A stretch of 64,000 bases of DNA from Candidatus Methylopumilus turicensis (lineage in GTDB: Bacteria > Pseudomonadota > Gammaproteobacteria > Burkholderiales > Methylophilaceae): contig NZ_LN794158.1 of the NCBI RefSeq assembly GCF_000953015.1, positions 62,001-126,000 of the forward strand, written 5' to 3'. Under the pieces are notes generated by a model that was given only the letters and a program-made list of their open reading frames with translations, was not told where the DNA came from and made no database searches. The position numbers were made by a program, and so were the translations under genes. This document shows positions 1 through 8,498 of the stretch, piece by piece. How positions within the stretch are numbered: the first letter of the stretch is position 1; each line of letters starts with the position of its first letter.

Positions 1-1
1 A

Positions 2-2139
2 CACCTCATTGGCAAGCAAGTGAAGCTGCCTTTATGCAACCGTGAAATCCTGATTATTGCTGACGATTATGTGGATAAAGAGTTTGGCACAGGCGTTGTA
101 AAAGTGACGCCAGCGCATGACTTTAATGACAATATGGTCGGCCAAAGACAAGGTTTGGATAAGATCATTATCTTGAACCTTGAAGGTTTCGTACCAAGCA
201 CTGCAGAAGTCTATGCCGCCAATGGCGAGGCAAAACAATCGATCGATTTACCTAAAAATCTAGTGGGCTTAGAGCGCTTTGCGGCGCGTAAGCAAATCGT
301 TGCTGATTTAGAAGCGCAAGGCTACCTAGTTAAGATTGATAAACACAAACTTAAAGTGCCACGCGGCGACCGTACAGGCGTTGTAATTGAGCCGATGTTG
401 ACTGATCAATGGTTTGTGGCGATGAGTAAACCATCGGCAGATGGTAAGAGCATTACGCAAAAAGCGATAGATGTTGTGGCTTCTGGTGAGATTAAGTTTT
501 ATCCAGAAAATTGGGTCAATACTTACAACCAATGGCTCAATAACATTCAAGATTGGTGTATTTCTCGCCAGCTTTGGTGGGGTCATCAAATCCCTGCTTG
601 GTATAGCGATGATGGCAAAGTGTATGTGGCACATGATGAAGCCGAAGCAAAAGATTTGGCCGCCAAAGATGGTTATGCAGGTAACTTGAAACGAGATGAT
701 GATGTCCTTGACACTTGGTATTCATCAGCGCTTTGGCCTTTCTCACTTTAGACTGGACTGGCGACGAAGCGAAAGATGCTACCAATATTGCGCTACAACA
801 GTACTTACCTTCATCTGTGCTGGTGACCGGTTTCGATATTATTTTCTTCTGGGTCGCGCGCATGGTCATGATGACCAAGCACATCACAGGAAAAATCCCA
901 TTTAAAGACGTTTATGTGCACGGCTTAATCCGCGATGCGGAAGGTCAAAAAATGTCTAAATCAAAAGGCAACGTGCTTGATCCGATTGATTTGATTGATG
1001 GCATTTCGCTAGAAGATTTACTGAAAAAACGCACTACTGGCTTGATGAATCCTAAGCAAGCGGAAAGCATTGAAAAGAAAACACGTAAAGAATTCCCTGA
1101 AGGAATTTCAGCTTTTGGTACGGATGCGTTGCGCTTTACCTTTGCAAGTCTTGCCAGCCCTGGCCGTGATATCAAATTTGATATGCAACGCTGTGAAGGC
1201 TACCGTAATTTCTGCAACAAGCTTTGGAACGCAACCCGCTTTGTGCTGATGAATACTGAAGGCCAAGATTGTGGACTTGAGCAATGTAGCACTAAGCCAG
1301 AGAACTATTTGAGCTTCTCACAGGCAGATCGCTGGATTGTGAGTTTATTGCAACGTGTAGAAGCGGATATTGAAAAAGGGTTTGCAGATTACCGTTTTGA
1401 TAACGTCGCACAAAGCATTTATAAGTTTGTTTGGGATGAGTATTGCGATTGGTATTTGGAACTTGCCAAGGTGCAAATTCAGCAAGGGACAGACGCTGAG
1501 AAACGTGCAACTCGCCGCACCTTACTTCGCGTGCTAGAAACCATTCTTCGTTTGGCACACCCAGTGATGCCATTTATCACCGAAGAAATTTGGCAGACTA
1601 TCGGCAAAATGAGTGGCCGCACTGGCCCAAGCATTATGTTGGAAACCTACCCTAAAGCTCAGCCTGAGAAGATTGACGAGGCCGCAGAAGCTTGGGTGGA
1701 TTTGCTAAAAGAAGCGGTTGATGCATGCCGTAGCTTACGTGGTGAAATGAATATTTCGCCGGCAACTAAAGTGCCGCTAATTGCCGCAGGCGATGTCACT
1801 AAGTTGCAAGCTTATGCGCCACATTTAAAAGCCCTGGCTAAATTAGCGGATGTGGAAATTGTGGCTGATTTACCAGAAGCGGATGCACCTGTGGCATTGG
1901 CTGGTGACTTCAAGCTCATGCTAAAAATTGAAATTGATGTTGCGGCTGAAAAAGAGCGCTTGGGTAAAGAGATTGCGCGATTAAGTGGTGAGATTGCGAA
2001 AGCAAATGGCAAATTAACCAATGAGAGTTTTGTTGCCCGGGCACCAGCCGCTGTGGTTGAGCAAGAAAAGGCACGTGTGGCGGAGTTTTCTGCAAATTTA
2101 GAGAAGTTAAGTGCACAATTGGCGAAATTAGATAAATAA
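2..2139 (+). CDS. valS: Valine--tRNA ligase, C-terminal part (5' cut by window edge, one frameshift)
   Basis: Class I aminoacyl-tRNA synthetase that charges tRNA-Val in the cytoplasm. The frame is already open at base 2, so the true start lies outside the window and the GTG at 20 is internal. Visible are editing-domain sequence, the stretch [15 protein letters not shown], the KMSKS signature (codons from about 949), the anticodon-binding domain, and the charged C-terminal coiled coil typical of ValRS. The reading frame breaks at about 745: frame one stops at 749-751 just after WPFS, and the next frame resumes with [11 protein letters not shown]. One base appears to be missing, where S-T-L-D-W is expected. 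The gene is essential, so a sequencing or assembly deletion is more likely than real loss. Confidence 0.95.
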
Positions 2140-2154
2140 ACGCCAGTTAATTGT

Positions 2155-2199
2155 AAAAAAAGCAGCCTAGTTTAATTTAAAAGCTAGGCTGCCTTTTTT
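2155..2199. terminator. Bidirectional Rho-independent terminator between valS and the tusA-like gene
   Basis: Arms GCAGCCTAG (2162-2170) and CTAGGCTGC (2184-2192) form a 9-bp stem, with an A-run before and a T-run after, so it can end transcription from both sides. The stop codon of the minus-strand tusA-like gene (2184-2186) lies inside the right arm. Confidence 0.85.
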
Positions 2200-2429
2200 T
2201 GTATGTGGAATATATAAACCGTTATTTCGTCTTCTTTGATTTCTTCCAGTGAAAGCATGACATGGCCCGTTTGCTTGCAAAAGGCCTGAAAATCTTTGAC
2301 CGCGCCAGGATCGGTTGCGTAAGCTTTAAGTACTTGCGAGGCGGACAACTCAGATAATGCCTTTTTACATCGCAAAATTGGTAATGGACATTTAAGTCCT
2401 CGCGTGTTTAATTCTTGATCAAAGTGCAT
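2184..2429 (-). CDS. TusA/SirA-family sulfur carrier protein
   Basis: Small 81-residue cytoplasmic protein of the TusA family, which hands on persulfide sulfur for tRNA thiolation or other sulfur transfer. The family signature is clear near the N-terminus: LNTRGLKCPLPIL, a CPxP motif whose acceptor cysteine is Cys14. It starts 6 bp downstream of a single-domain rhodanese gene on the same strand, so the two probably act together in sulfur relay. Whether this is TusA itself or a paralogue cannot be told from sequence alone. Its last codons and stop are part of the terminator stem. Confidence 0.88.
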   Translation of the reverse strand: MHFDQELNTRGLKCPLPILRCKKALSELSASQVLKAYATDPGAVKDFQAFCKQTGHVMLSLEEIKEDEITVYIFHIQKKAA

Positions 2430-2435
2430 ATTGTT

Positions 2436-2765
2436 TTATGTGGTTGAAAGCTGAGTAAAGCCATAACCAGCATTTGCCCAAGCCAAAATACCACCGCGAA
2501 GATTGTAAACGCTAGCATCAATTTGATCCGCAACAAAAGCAGCAGCTTGCGCTGAACGCACGCCTGCATGACAATAAAAAACGACGGTTTCATTCTCAAG
2601 CGGCGAGAAGTCAACAGATGGGATGGATGACAGGGTGATAAAGGTTGCGCCGGGAATCACGCCCTGCGCAACTTCATCGTTGTTGCGAACGTCGATTAAA
2701 TAAACTTTCTGCGTATCGAGTAAGGCATGAAGCGCAGTCGAGTCGATGTCTTGAAATTTTTTCAT
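2436..2765 (-). CDS. Single-domain rhodanese (sulfurtransferase)
   Basis: A 109-residue protein consisting of one rhodanese domain. Features seen are the LIDVRNNDE motif near residue 25, the active-site loop CHAGVRS with catalytic Cys65, and the C-terminal NLRGGILAWANAG motif. No signal peptide is visible, so it is probably cytoplasmic; it resembles GlpE/PspE-type single-domain enzymes. It sits between a membrane-protein gene (18 bp upstream) and the TusA-like gene (6 bp downstream), forming an operon in which it probably passes sulfane sulfur to the TusA-like carrier. Confidence 0.9.
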   Translation of the reverse strand: MKKFQDIDSTALHALLDTQKVYLIDVRNNDEVAQGVIPGATFITLSSIPSVDFSPLENETVVFYCHAGVRSAQAAAFVADQIDASVYNLRGGILAWANAGYGFTQLSTT

Positions 2766-2783
2766 GAGATGGTTTTTTACGGC

Positions 2784-3335
2784 CTAGATTGATAACGATG
2801 TGGATTTTCTGATTAGCTTCAAAATAAGGCTAAATAATAGCATCATGATCGCGATGCCAAGTAAATCACCCACGAACATCGTTAAACAGTTTAGCCACGA
2901 GGTGGTTAATTCCGCGTAATAAAAATATAAATGATGCGTCAGTGCGTTAAAACCAGCAGAAAAGACACCCATTAAAATTAATACTTTTGCATTGAGATTG
3001 TTAAGCAGGAAGTCCACCTGGAAAAAGCGCTTTGTTACATGAATTGCCAAGTAAGGGTTGATTGCTGAAATAAGGCAGGTCGCCATCATGATCGTAATAT
3101 TGATCGATGAGCTTGTGATTAAAGCGCCAAGTAACAAACCAGCAACGCCAAGTTCTGCAAATAACAAGACTGCGATTAGACGAACACCCGCGGGCATAAA
3201 AAATAAGTTAACAAACTGATTCTTCTCAAAGTAAGAAAATAGGAGAGTGTTAAGCCTGAACAACATTGTCCATAGCAAAGCAACTCCTAAAATACAAACC
3301 GTCGCCTTTTTTGCGTCATTGAATAAATATTGCAT
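2784..3335 (-). CDS. Integral membrane protein, MASE1-like
   Basis: A 183-residue, very hydrophobic protein with about five to six membrane helices and almost no soluble part. The stretch FMPAGVRLIAVLLFAELGVAGLLLG resembles the second and third helices of MASE1 sensor domains, but no GGDEF, kinase or other output domain follows. It is 19 bp downstream of a winged-helix regulator and 18 bp upstream of the rhodanese gene, so it is part of the same four-gene operon. The function is unknown; a free-standing membrane sensor or transporter subunit are both possible. The MASE1 resemblance is judged by eye. Confidence 0.6.
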   Translation of the reverse strand: MQYLFNDAKKATVCILGVALLWTMLFRLNTLLFSYFEKNQFVNLFFMPAGVRLIAVLLFAELGVAGLLLGALITSSSINITIMMATCLISAINPYLAIHVTKRFFQVDFLLNNLNAKVLILMGVFSAGFNALTHHLYFYYAELTTSWLNCLTMFVGDLLGIAIMMLLFSLILKLIRKSTSLSI

Positions 3336-3354
3336 GGCGTGACAAGAGACAGCG

Positions 3355-3702
3355 TTATTGGCTGGCGGCTTTCATCATTAGCTTGCCCATTTTATTAAAA
3401 TAACTATCGGTCATGGACGTTGGTGAGACGTATTTAACCCGGTTATCTAATTCGTCAACCATTAGTTCAAGATAGCCTTTTTGGCGTAATTTTTTCAAGT
3501 AACGAAAAATAGTAGACGTTGAGATTTCATCCGTCATATGCATGGCTTCAACCACGGTGATTTTTTGTTTTGTTAACCAGTATTTGCTCAACAGAGCCAA
3601 CATTTTTTGTTCAACGGGATCAAGCGAAGGGAATTCTGATAGCTCTTCAACTGCGTTGGCTAGGTTCAGAAATTTTTGATAAATGTGCTTGAAATTAGCC
3701 AT
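3355..3702 (-). CDS. Winged-helix (MarR-like) transcriptional regulator
   Basis: A 115-residue protein with a helix-turn-helix at about residues 45-95 (KITVVEAMHMTDEISTSTIF, then RYLKKLRQKGYLEL and a short beta wing with DNRVKYV). This layout fits small MarR/PadR-like regulators that dimerise. It is the first gene of the operon HTH, membrane protein, rhodanese, TusA-like and probably controls it. The 214-bp AT-rich gap to the divergent EF-hand gene should hold both promoters. No effector-binding domain is visible, and the ligand is unknown. Confidence 0.65.
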   Translation of the reverse strand: MANFKHIYQKFLNLANAVEELSEFPSLDPVEQKMLALLSKYWLTKQKITVVEAMHMTDEISTSTIFRYLKKLRQKGYLELMVDELDNRVKYVSPTSMTDSYFNKMGKLMMKAASQ

Positions 3703-3916
3703 TGTTTGCCTTTTTTAGAAAGATTTTGTTAAATATTACATTATTAATATTATATGACAAATATTGATCATTACGCCCATTTTTCTGCAACGATTGTTGT
3801 TTGAAGGCATGATCGAAATTAGTCTCTATTAATTGATTTTTATCATTTTTCTTTGAACTCGCTGTGATAAAGTACTGTCACATTTAGGTGTTTTATTTTA
3901 TCAATGGGACGACATT

Positions 3917-4369
3917 ATGAAAAAAATTCAAGCTTTAATTTTGACAGCGCTTCTTACAACAGCAGGCAGTGCCTCTGCTGAGCATCAGGGCATGGGAGAG
4001 CATTGTAAAATGCATACCAAAGTTACTTTTGAACAGGCAGATAAAGACAAAAATGGCACCTTGGATCGTGAAGAAGCAAAAGCAGTTTGTGGTGAAAAAT
4101 TTGATGTCATGGACACAGATAAGGATGGCACACTTTCTAAAGATGAGGTGATGGTATGTGGCCGCAAAAAACATGATGAAAATGATCAGTTGCATGTAAA
4201 GAGGTCAAAAGAATTTGCAGCGGCGGACAAAGATTCAGATGGCACACTCACAAAAGAGGAAGCCAAAAAACTGAAAAAAGTTTACCAAAACTTTGACGCA
4301 ATCGATGCTGACAAAGACGGTACGGTTAGCCGAGAAGAAGTGCACAACTTTATGCACAAAGATAAATAA
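3917..4369 (+). CDS. Secreted EF-hand calcium-binding protein with four loops
   Basis: A 150-residue protein with a Sec signal peptide (cleavage near SAS-A, residue 21) and four canonical 12-residue EF-hand loops at about 42-53, 66-77, 104-115 and 130-141, each of the form DxDxDGT(L/V)xxEE or close to it. It is therefore expected in the periplasm, binding Ca2+ or similar ions. The loops lack the proline at position 2 that marks lanmodulin, so a lanthanide role is not supported by that feature, though the four-loop periplasmic layout is similar. It is monocistronic, followed by a strong terminator. The start ATG has GGGA 8 bp upstream. Confidence 0.85.
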   Translation: MKKIQALILTALLTTAGSASAEHQGMGEHCKMHTKVTFEQADKDKNGTLDREEAKAVCGEKFDVMDTDKDGTLSKDEVMVCGRKKHDENDQLHVKRSKEFAAADKDSDGTLTKEEAKKLKKVYQNFDAIDADKDGTVSREEVHNFMHKDK

Positions 4370-4393
4370 ATATCAGGATTTTATCTGCGCTAA

Positions 4394-4418
4394 AAGGCAG
4401 CTTTCGCTGCCTTTTTTA
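4394..4418 (+). terminator. Rho-independent terminator after the EF-hand gene
   Basis: Stem AAGGCAGC / GCTGCCTT with a TTTC tetraloop followed by a run of T. It ends 22 bp before the next start codon, so the SOUL gene needs its own promoter or read-through. Confidence 0.9.
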
Positions 4419-4440
4419 TTTCAAGATAGAGGATTTGAGA

Positions 4441-5052
4441 ATGTTACTATGGACGCTTGTTTTACTGCTTTTTTCAAATATAACGATGGCCACTGAAGAA
4501 CCTAAATTTGAATTACTCGAAAAAGACCAGTCTTTTGAGTTGCGTATGTATGAGCCCAAAATCCATGCTGAAGTGATCGTGACCGGCAATATGCGTGAGG
4601 CCTCGAGCAAGGGTTTTAGAATGATTGCTGATTTCATTTTTGGGGACAATGTGGCCATTTCTGGCCAATCTGAAAAAATCAGTATGACTGCACCGGTACT
4701 GATTGAACCTCGACCTGAAAAAATTTCGATGACCGCGCCCGTCGTCATTGAGCAGTCGAGTGCTGGGTGGAGAGTAAATTTTGTGATGCCTAGTCAATAC
4801 ACCCTAGCAACCTTACCCAAGCCTAACAATTCACTTGTTAAAATCAAATCTGTTCCGGCAAAGAAATTTGCAGTCATTCGCTTTTCAGGCTTAGTGGATG
4901 AAGAGAAGATGTCTAAAAAAGTGTCTGATTTAGAACAATGGATCAATAGTAAACAGCTAAAGGTCATCGGGAATGCTGAGCTTGCTCGATATAATCCGCC
5001 ATGGACACTGCCTTTCTTGCGGCGTAATGAGGTCTTGATTGAAGTGGAATAG
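4441..5052 (+). CDS. SOUL-family heme-binding protein with signal peptide
   Basis: About 203 residues with an N-terminal hydrophobic signal sequence (MLLWTLVLLLFSNITMA) and then a SOUL/HBP domain: FELRMYEPKIHAEVIVTG, GFRMIADFIFG, two copies of EKISMTAPV, and a C-terminal YNPPWTLPFLRRNEVLIE. SOUL proteins bind heme or tetrapyrroles; the bacterial secreted members have no agreed role. The ATG at 4441 is chosen over a TTG two codons earlier because AGAGGA lies at the right distance before it. It is probably periplasmic or membrane-anchored. Confidence 0.88.
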   Translation: MLLWTLVLLLFSNITMATEEPKFELLEKDQSFELRMYEPKIHAEVIVTGNMREASSKGFRMIADFIFGDNVAISGQSEKISMTAPVLIEPRPEKISMTAPVVIEQSSAGWRVNFVMPSQYTLATLPKPNNSLVKIKSVPAKKFAVIRFSGLVDEEKMSKKVSDLEQWINSKQLKVIGNAELARYNPPWTLPFLRRNEVLIEVE

Positions 5053-5171
5053 TGGCTTGTCATTGTGCAGTTGCGTTTAATTTCATGGATACGTGAAAAA
5101 GGAAAAGGCGATTGTGCGAGTTAAACCTATAATGCGTGATAATCCTTAATAGAATGGTAGATAATTTCAAT

Positions 5172-5963
5172 ATGCGTAATTTTTTCTCGTCAACAGTATT
5201 TGTTTTAATGGCATGCCTCATGGGTATTTCTTCTGCGCAAGCCGCCGATAAAATTGATCGCGATACTGAAACGGCGATTCCTCGCAGTAAAAATCTTTAT
5301 GGTATTGGCGTGGCTGTTCTTCCAAAAACATCAGGTTCAGACGAGTTTAGATTCATGGCATTGCCGATTATCAACGCCAATTATGCGGATCGTTTTTACA
5401 TCAATGCCCTACAAGCTGGCGTATGGTTGCTCGATTCAGATGACAAACGCCTTCGTCTTGGCGTGGCAGCTCAAGCAAGATTTGGCTGGGATGCAGGCGA
5501 TGGTAGGTTAACGCGCGGCATGCGAGATCGTGATTTCACGGTTGAAATCGGCCCCGCGTTGCGTTGGCAAACGGATTTTGGAACAATCAATGCGCAATGG
5601 GGACTTGATGCTGGCGGCGCAAGTAATGGGCAAACGGTAGATTTGCAATTCATCAAAAACCTTTATCGTGACAACGCGTTTAAGTTAAACGGTAGCGTGG
5701 GCCTCACATGGAGCGATAACAAGTTTAATGACTATTACTTTGGCGTGACTGCAAGTGAGGCTACTGTGAATAGGCCGCAATATGCTGCAGGCTCCAGTGT
5801 TGAATATAAAGCTGGGATTAATGGTTCTTACTTAGTCGGTACAAATAGCTACATTTTGTTTGGCGCTGCGGTCACTAGATTAGGCGATCAACAAGCAAAC
5901 AGTCCAATTGTTGAGACGCGATTCCAACCATTTGCTTATCTGGGATACTCGATTGCTTACTAA
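5172..5963 (+). CDS. MipA/OmpV-family outer-membrane protein
   Basis: About 263 residues with a signal peptide ending near SSAQA. The rest alternates short amphipathic strands and turns and ends in an aromatic residue (GYSIAY), as expected for a small beta barrel. The pattern fits MipA/OmpV: YGIGVAVLP, PIINANYADRFYINALQAGVWLL, and a repeat of G-A-hydrophobic strands. MipA scaffolds murein enzymes in E. coli, but most family members have no proven role. The start at 5172 directly precedes the signal peptide; the frame is open 12 codons further upstream. Confidence 0.85.
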   Translation: MRNFFSSTVFVLMACLMGISSAQAADKIDRDTETAIPRSKNLYGIGVAVLPKTSGSDEFRFMALPIINANYADRFYINALQAGVWLLDSDDKRLRLGVAAQARFGWDAGDGRLTRGMRDRDFTVEIGPALRWQTDFGTINAQWGLDAGGASNGQTVDLQFIKNLYRDNAFKLNGSVGLTWSDNKFNDYYFGVTASEATVNRPQYAAGSSVEYKAGINGSYLVGTNSYILFGAAVTRLGDQQANSPIVETRFQPFAYLGYSIAY

Positions 5964-5964
5964 G

Positions 5965-5987
5965 CACATCAATCTTTGATTGATGTG
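5965..5987. other. Perfect hairpin without U-tract between convergent genes
   Basis: Arms CACATCAATC and GATTGATGTG pair over 10 bp around a TTT loop, directly after the MipA-like stop codon and 20 bp before the end of the convergent DUF4399 gene. No T-run follows on either strand, so it is not a classic intrinsic terminator. It may protect mRNA 3' ends. Confidence 0.7.
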
Positions 5988-6007
5988 GTGAGATACGTCA
6001 TCAAGCG

Positions 6008-6406
6008 CTACTTTACCGTGATATGGATACTTTTGCGCATCGGTTCACCATAAGACTGATGTAATCCATTGGCAAATTGTAAAGTCAGCATATAGTTGCC
6101 TTTTGGCAAAGTAACTTCTGTTTCAGTTTGACCTTTTCCAAAATGTAAATGCTTTTCGTCCGCGGGCACCACTTCGCCTGCTGCAACACCCTCCACATTA
6201 ATCAGTAAATGATGGTGACCTGTATTCTGCGTTGTCTCACCTGCAGGAGCCACTTTCATGCCCATCACAGCAAATTTTACTTTGAATGGACTGGATACTT
6301 CATCGCCATTTTTAAGATCAACGAAATCTACCTGAGGTGATTCTGCCATTGCGGCATGCATGTAGAATGAGAAAAATAGGATTACAAAGTTTCTTAATGT
6401 TTTCAT
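6008..6406 (-). CDS. DUF4399 secreted protein
   Basis: A 132-residue protein with a signal peptide (cleavage near AMA-E, residue 21) and one DUF4399 domain. Typical features are VDFVDLKNGDEVSSPFKVKF, the histidine cluster NTGHHHLLIN, KHLHFGKGQTE, and an ending in YMLTLQFANGLHQSYG. The histidines could bind metal, but the domain has no known function. It is transcribed convergently with the MipA-like gene and is probably periplasmic. Confidence 0.85.
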   Translation of the reverse strand: MKTLRNFVILFFSFYMHAAMAESPQVDFVDLKNGDEVSSPFKVKFAVMGMKVAPAGETTQNTGHHHLLINVEGVAAGEVVPADEKHLHFGKGQTETEVTLPKGNYMLTLQFANGLHQSYGEPMRKSIHITVK

Positions 6407-6528
6407 GGCAACCTTTCGATTTTGATTGGATGATTATTGCACATAAGCCAAGCTCATGTAGCAACGGGTTAAGAAGATCGAGGTTAGCTTAAATTGGACT
6501 AACGTTGCTTCCCCGGAAAAATTTCGTT

Positions 6529-7134
6529 TTACTGAGTTAATAGCGAGGCAAAGTTGTGGTTGACGTCTCGATGGTTCATTTCGTCATTTCTTACCGCCAT
6601 GATGACATCTGACAATCTTGCATCTTCATTAAGGTGCCAATAGTTAATTGCAATTTGCGGTGCGGCAATGTTTTCATATTTTCCGCTCTCAACGCCATTT
6701 AAATATTCACTGTAACTATAAACTGCTTCCTCCTCAAAGTAGCCCACTAGCCTGTGAGCAGTTTTTGCTGAGAACAAATAAAGCAGAAAAAACAGGTTGT
6801 AAAATATCCCTTGGGCGATAACAATCATTAGCCGCTCAAATGCATTTGGCCTCGCAATCTCAATAAAAGTCATTAAGTGCATACGCTCGTTTTCGGCTTC
6901 TTCTAAGAGTATGTTGATCCAGCCATCATCACTTTTCATCGTTCTTAATGATTTAAGATGTTGCAATGCCCCACCTACCATTCCTGGCACGGCGGCAACC
7001 GTCTCTAAAACGACAGCGCGATGTCCATATCGCCCTGCAAAAAAGGTATCTGCAAAAAAGCGCAGGAACTTAGTGCAAGCGAGCGCGAAATAGTCGGAGA
7101 AGTTAACGGCCTGAAAATGCGATATTTTTTTCAT
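6529..7134 (-). CDS. aox: Alternative oxidase (ubiquinol oxidase, non-electrogenic)
   Basis: A 201-residue di-iron membrane-associated oxidase that transfers electrons from ubiquinol to oxygen without pumping protons. All iron-ligand motifs are present: LET (Glu44), ENERMH (Glu83, His86), EEEA (Glu134-136) and RNDEMNH (Glu185, His188). The hydrophobic segment at about 100-122 fits the helix that embeds it in one leaflet of the inner membrane. It lacks the N-terminal extension of plant enzymes, as expected in bacteria. It stands alone, with a 253-bp upstream gap in which no clear regulator site was recognised. Confidence 0.95.
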   Translation of the reverse strand: MKKISHFQAVNFSDYFALACTKFLRFFADTFFAGRYGHRAVVLETVAAVPGMVGGALQHLKSLRTMKSDDGWINILLEEAENERMHLMTFIEIARPNAFERLMIVIAQGIFYNLFFLLYLFSAKTAHRLVGYFEEEAVYSYSEYLNGVESGKYENIAAPQIAINYWHLNEDARLSDVIMAVRNDEMNHRDVNHNFASLLTQ

Positions 7135-7387
7135 ATCAGTAAGAGAGTTTTTTAATTAAAGAGTTTCATGCTTTGCTAGATCGTCTTCTTTATTACATAG
7201 TATTTCAAATAAAAACGCCATTGAGTTAAACATCGACAGTGTGCCTATTTTAAAAAGTGGTATCGAGGTGTTGATTGTTTTATCGCCAATACTCGTAAGT
7301 TTTGATTGATAGCACATTTAAACTTTGCCTGTGATTCAAAGTCGTAATAACGGTTAATTTTTAAATTTAACAACCAAGGATGAGACC

Positions 7388-8498
7388 ATGAGCGCTAATC
7401 TTCTCACTAAAGCTGATCGTATGAGAGGCTTGTTATGGGGTTTATTTATCGGGGATGCACTCTCAATGCCAGTGCATTGGTATTACGATATTTCGGCATT
7501 AGCAAAAGACTTTGGCCAGATTCGTGATTATCAGGCGCCCAAAGCACATCATCCTAACTCAATCATGTCTTTAGCTAACACCAGCAAAAGCTGGTCGTGG
7601 CTCACAAGATGGAGATATTGTTGGGGATGTGATTCTGAAAGGAAAAAAACATCACTGGGGTCCTGCTAATCGCCACTACCACCAAGGAATGCATGCTGGA
7701 GACAATACGCTTAATTTGTTATGTACTCGTGTTTTGATGCGCGCTTTAAATGGCAAAGACCATTACGATAAAGCGAAATTTTTGAACGATTATATTCACT
7801 TCATGACGACGCCAGATCAGCATAACGATACTTATGCAGAATCTTATCATCGTGATTTCTTTGCAAACTTTGCTAAAGGGCTTGCCCCAGAAAATTGCGC
7901 AGGCGAGGAGGGTCATGACACAGCCTCTATCGGTGGTTTAGTAAGCTTGCCTTTGGTGATCCTCGCCAGCTTGGCAGAAAACAACCTTCAGGCCACTAAC
8001 GAAGCAGCCTTAACGCAACAAAGACTGACGCATCAATCATCCGTGCTTGAACGGTATACCCTTGAGCTAAGTAAGTTGCTGTTTAATCTTTTTCAACAGA
8101 CAAATCCAAATGTAGAGCAACTTGCTTATGAAGCAGCACAAAACTTGGGCTTTCCAGCGGATCAGGTGGTTGAGAATGTTTGCCTTCATCAAAGATCAGA
8201 CTTGGAAGTCATTGGGGGACTTCTCAGCCCCGCTTGCTATGTAGACCAAGCATTTCCTTCGGTACTTTATTTAGCTGCACGCTATCATAATGACTTTGAG
8301 AGTGCTTTGGTCGCTAATACGAATGCCGGAGGTGATAACTGTCATCGAGGGGCTGTGTTGGGAGCCATACTTGGAGCTGCTCTGGGGATGAGTGCTATTC
8401 CTCGGCGCTGGATTGATGGGCTCACGGCTCATGCTCAAATTAACGAAGAGATTGAACAGTTTGTTGCAAAGTATGCATCTGATGAGTTGATCGCTTAG
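7388..8498 (+). CDS. ADP-ribosylglycohydrolase family protein (one frameshift)
   Basis: DraG/ARH-family hydrolase that removes ADP-ribose from proteins or small molecules. The N-terminal part has GLLWGLFIGDALSMPVHWYYD (first metal-site region), and the C-terminal part has the family's TNAGGDNCHRGAVLGAILGA motif, which carries the second set of Mg2+ ligands. The two parts are in different frames. At 7586-7589 an AAAA run appears to hold one A too many; removing it gives AGRGSQDGDIVGDVILKG, joining the halves. Corrected length is about 370 residues. The substrate is unknown. The gene overlaps the convergent flavin-binding gene by 4 bp. Confidence 0.85.

Noticed and set aside
3917-4369. Annotation of the EF-hand protein as lanmodulin
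   Set aside because: The loops lack the position-2 proline that marks lanmodulin, and nothing else nearby points to lanthanides.
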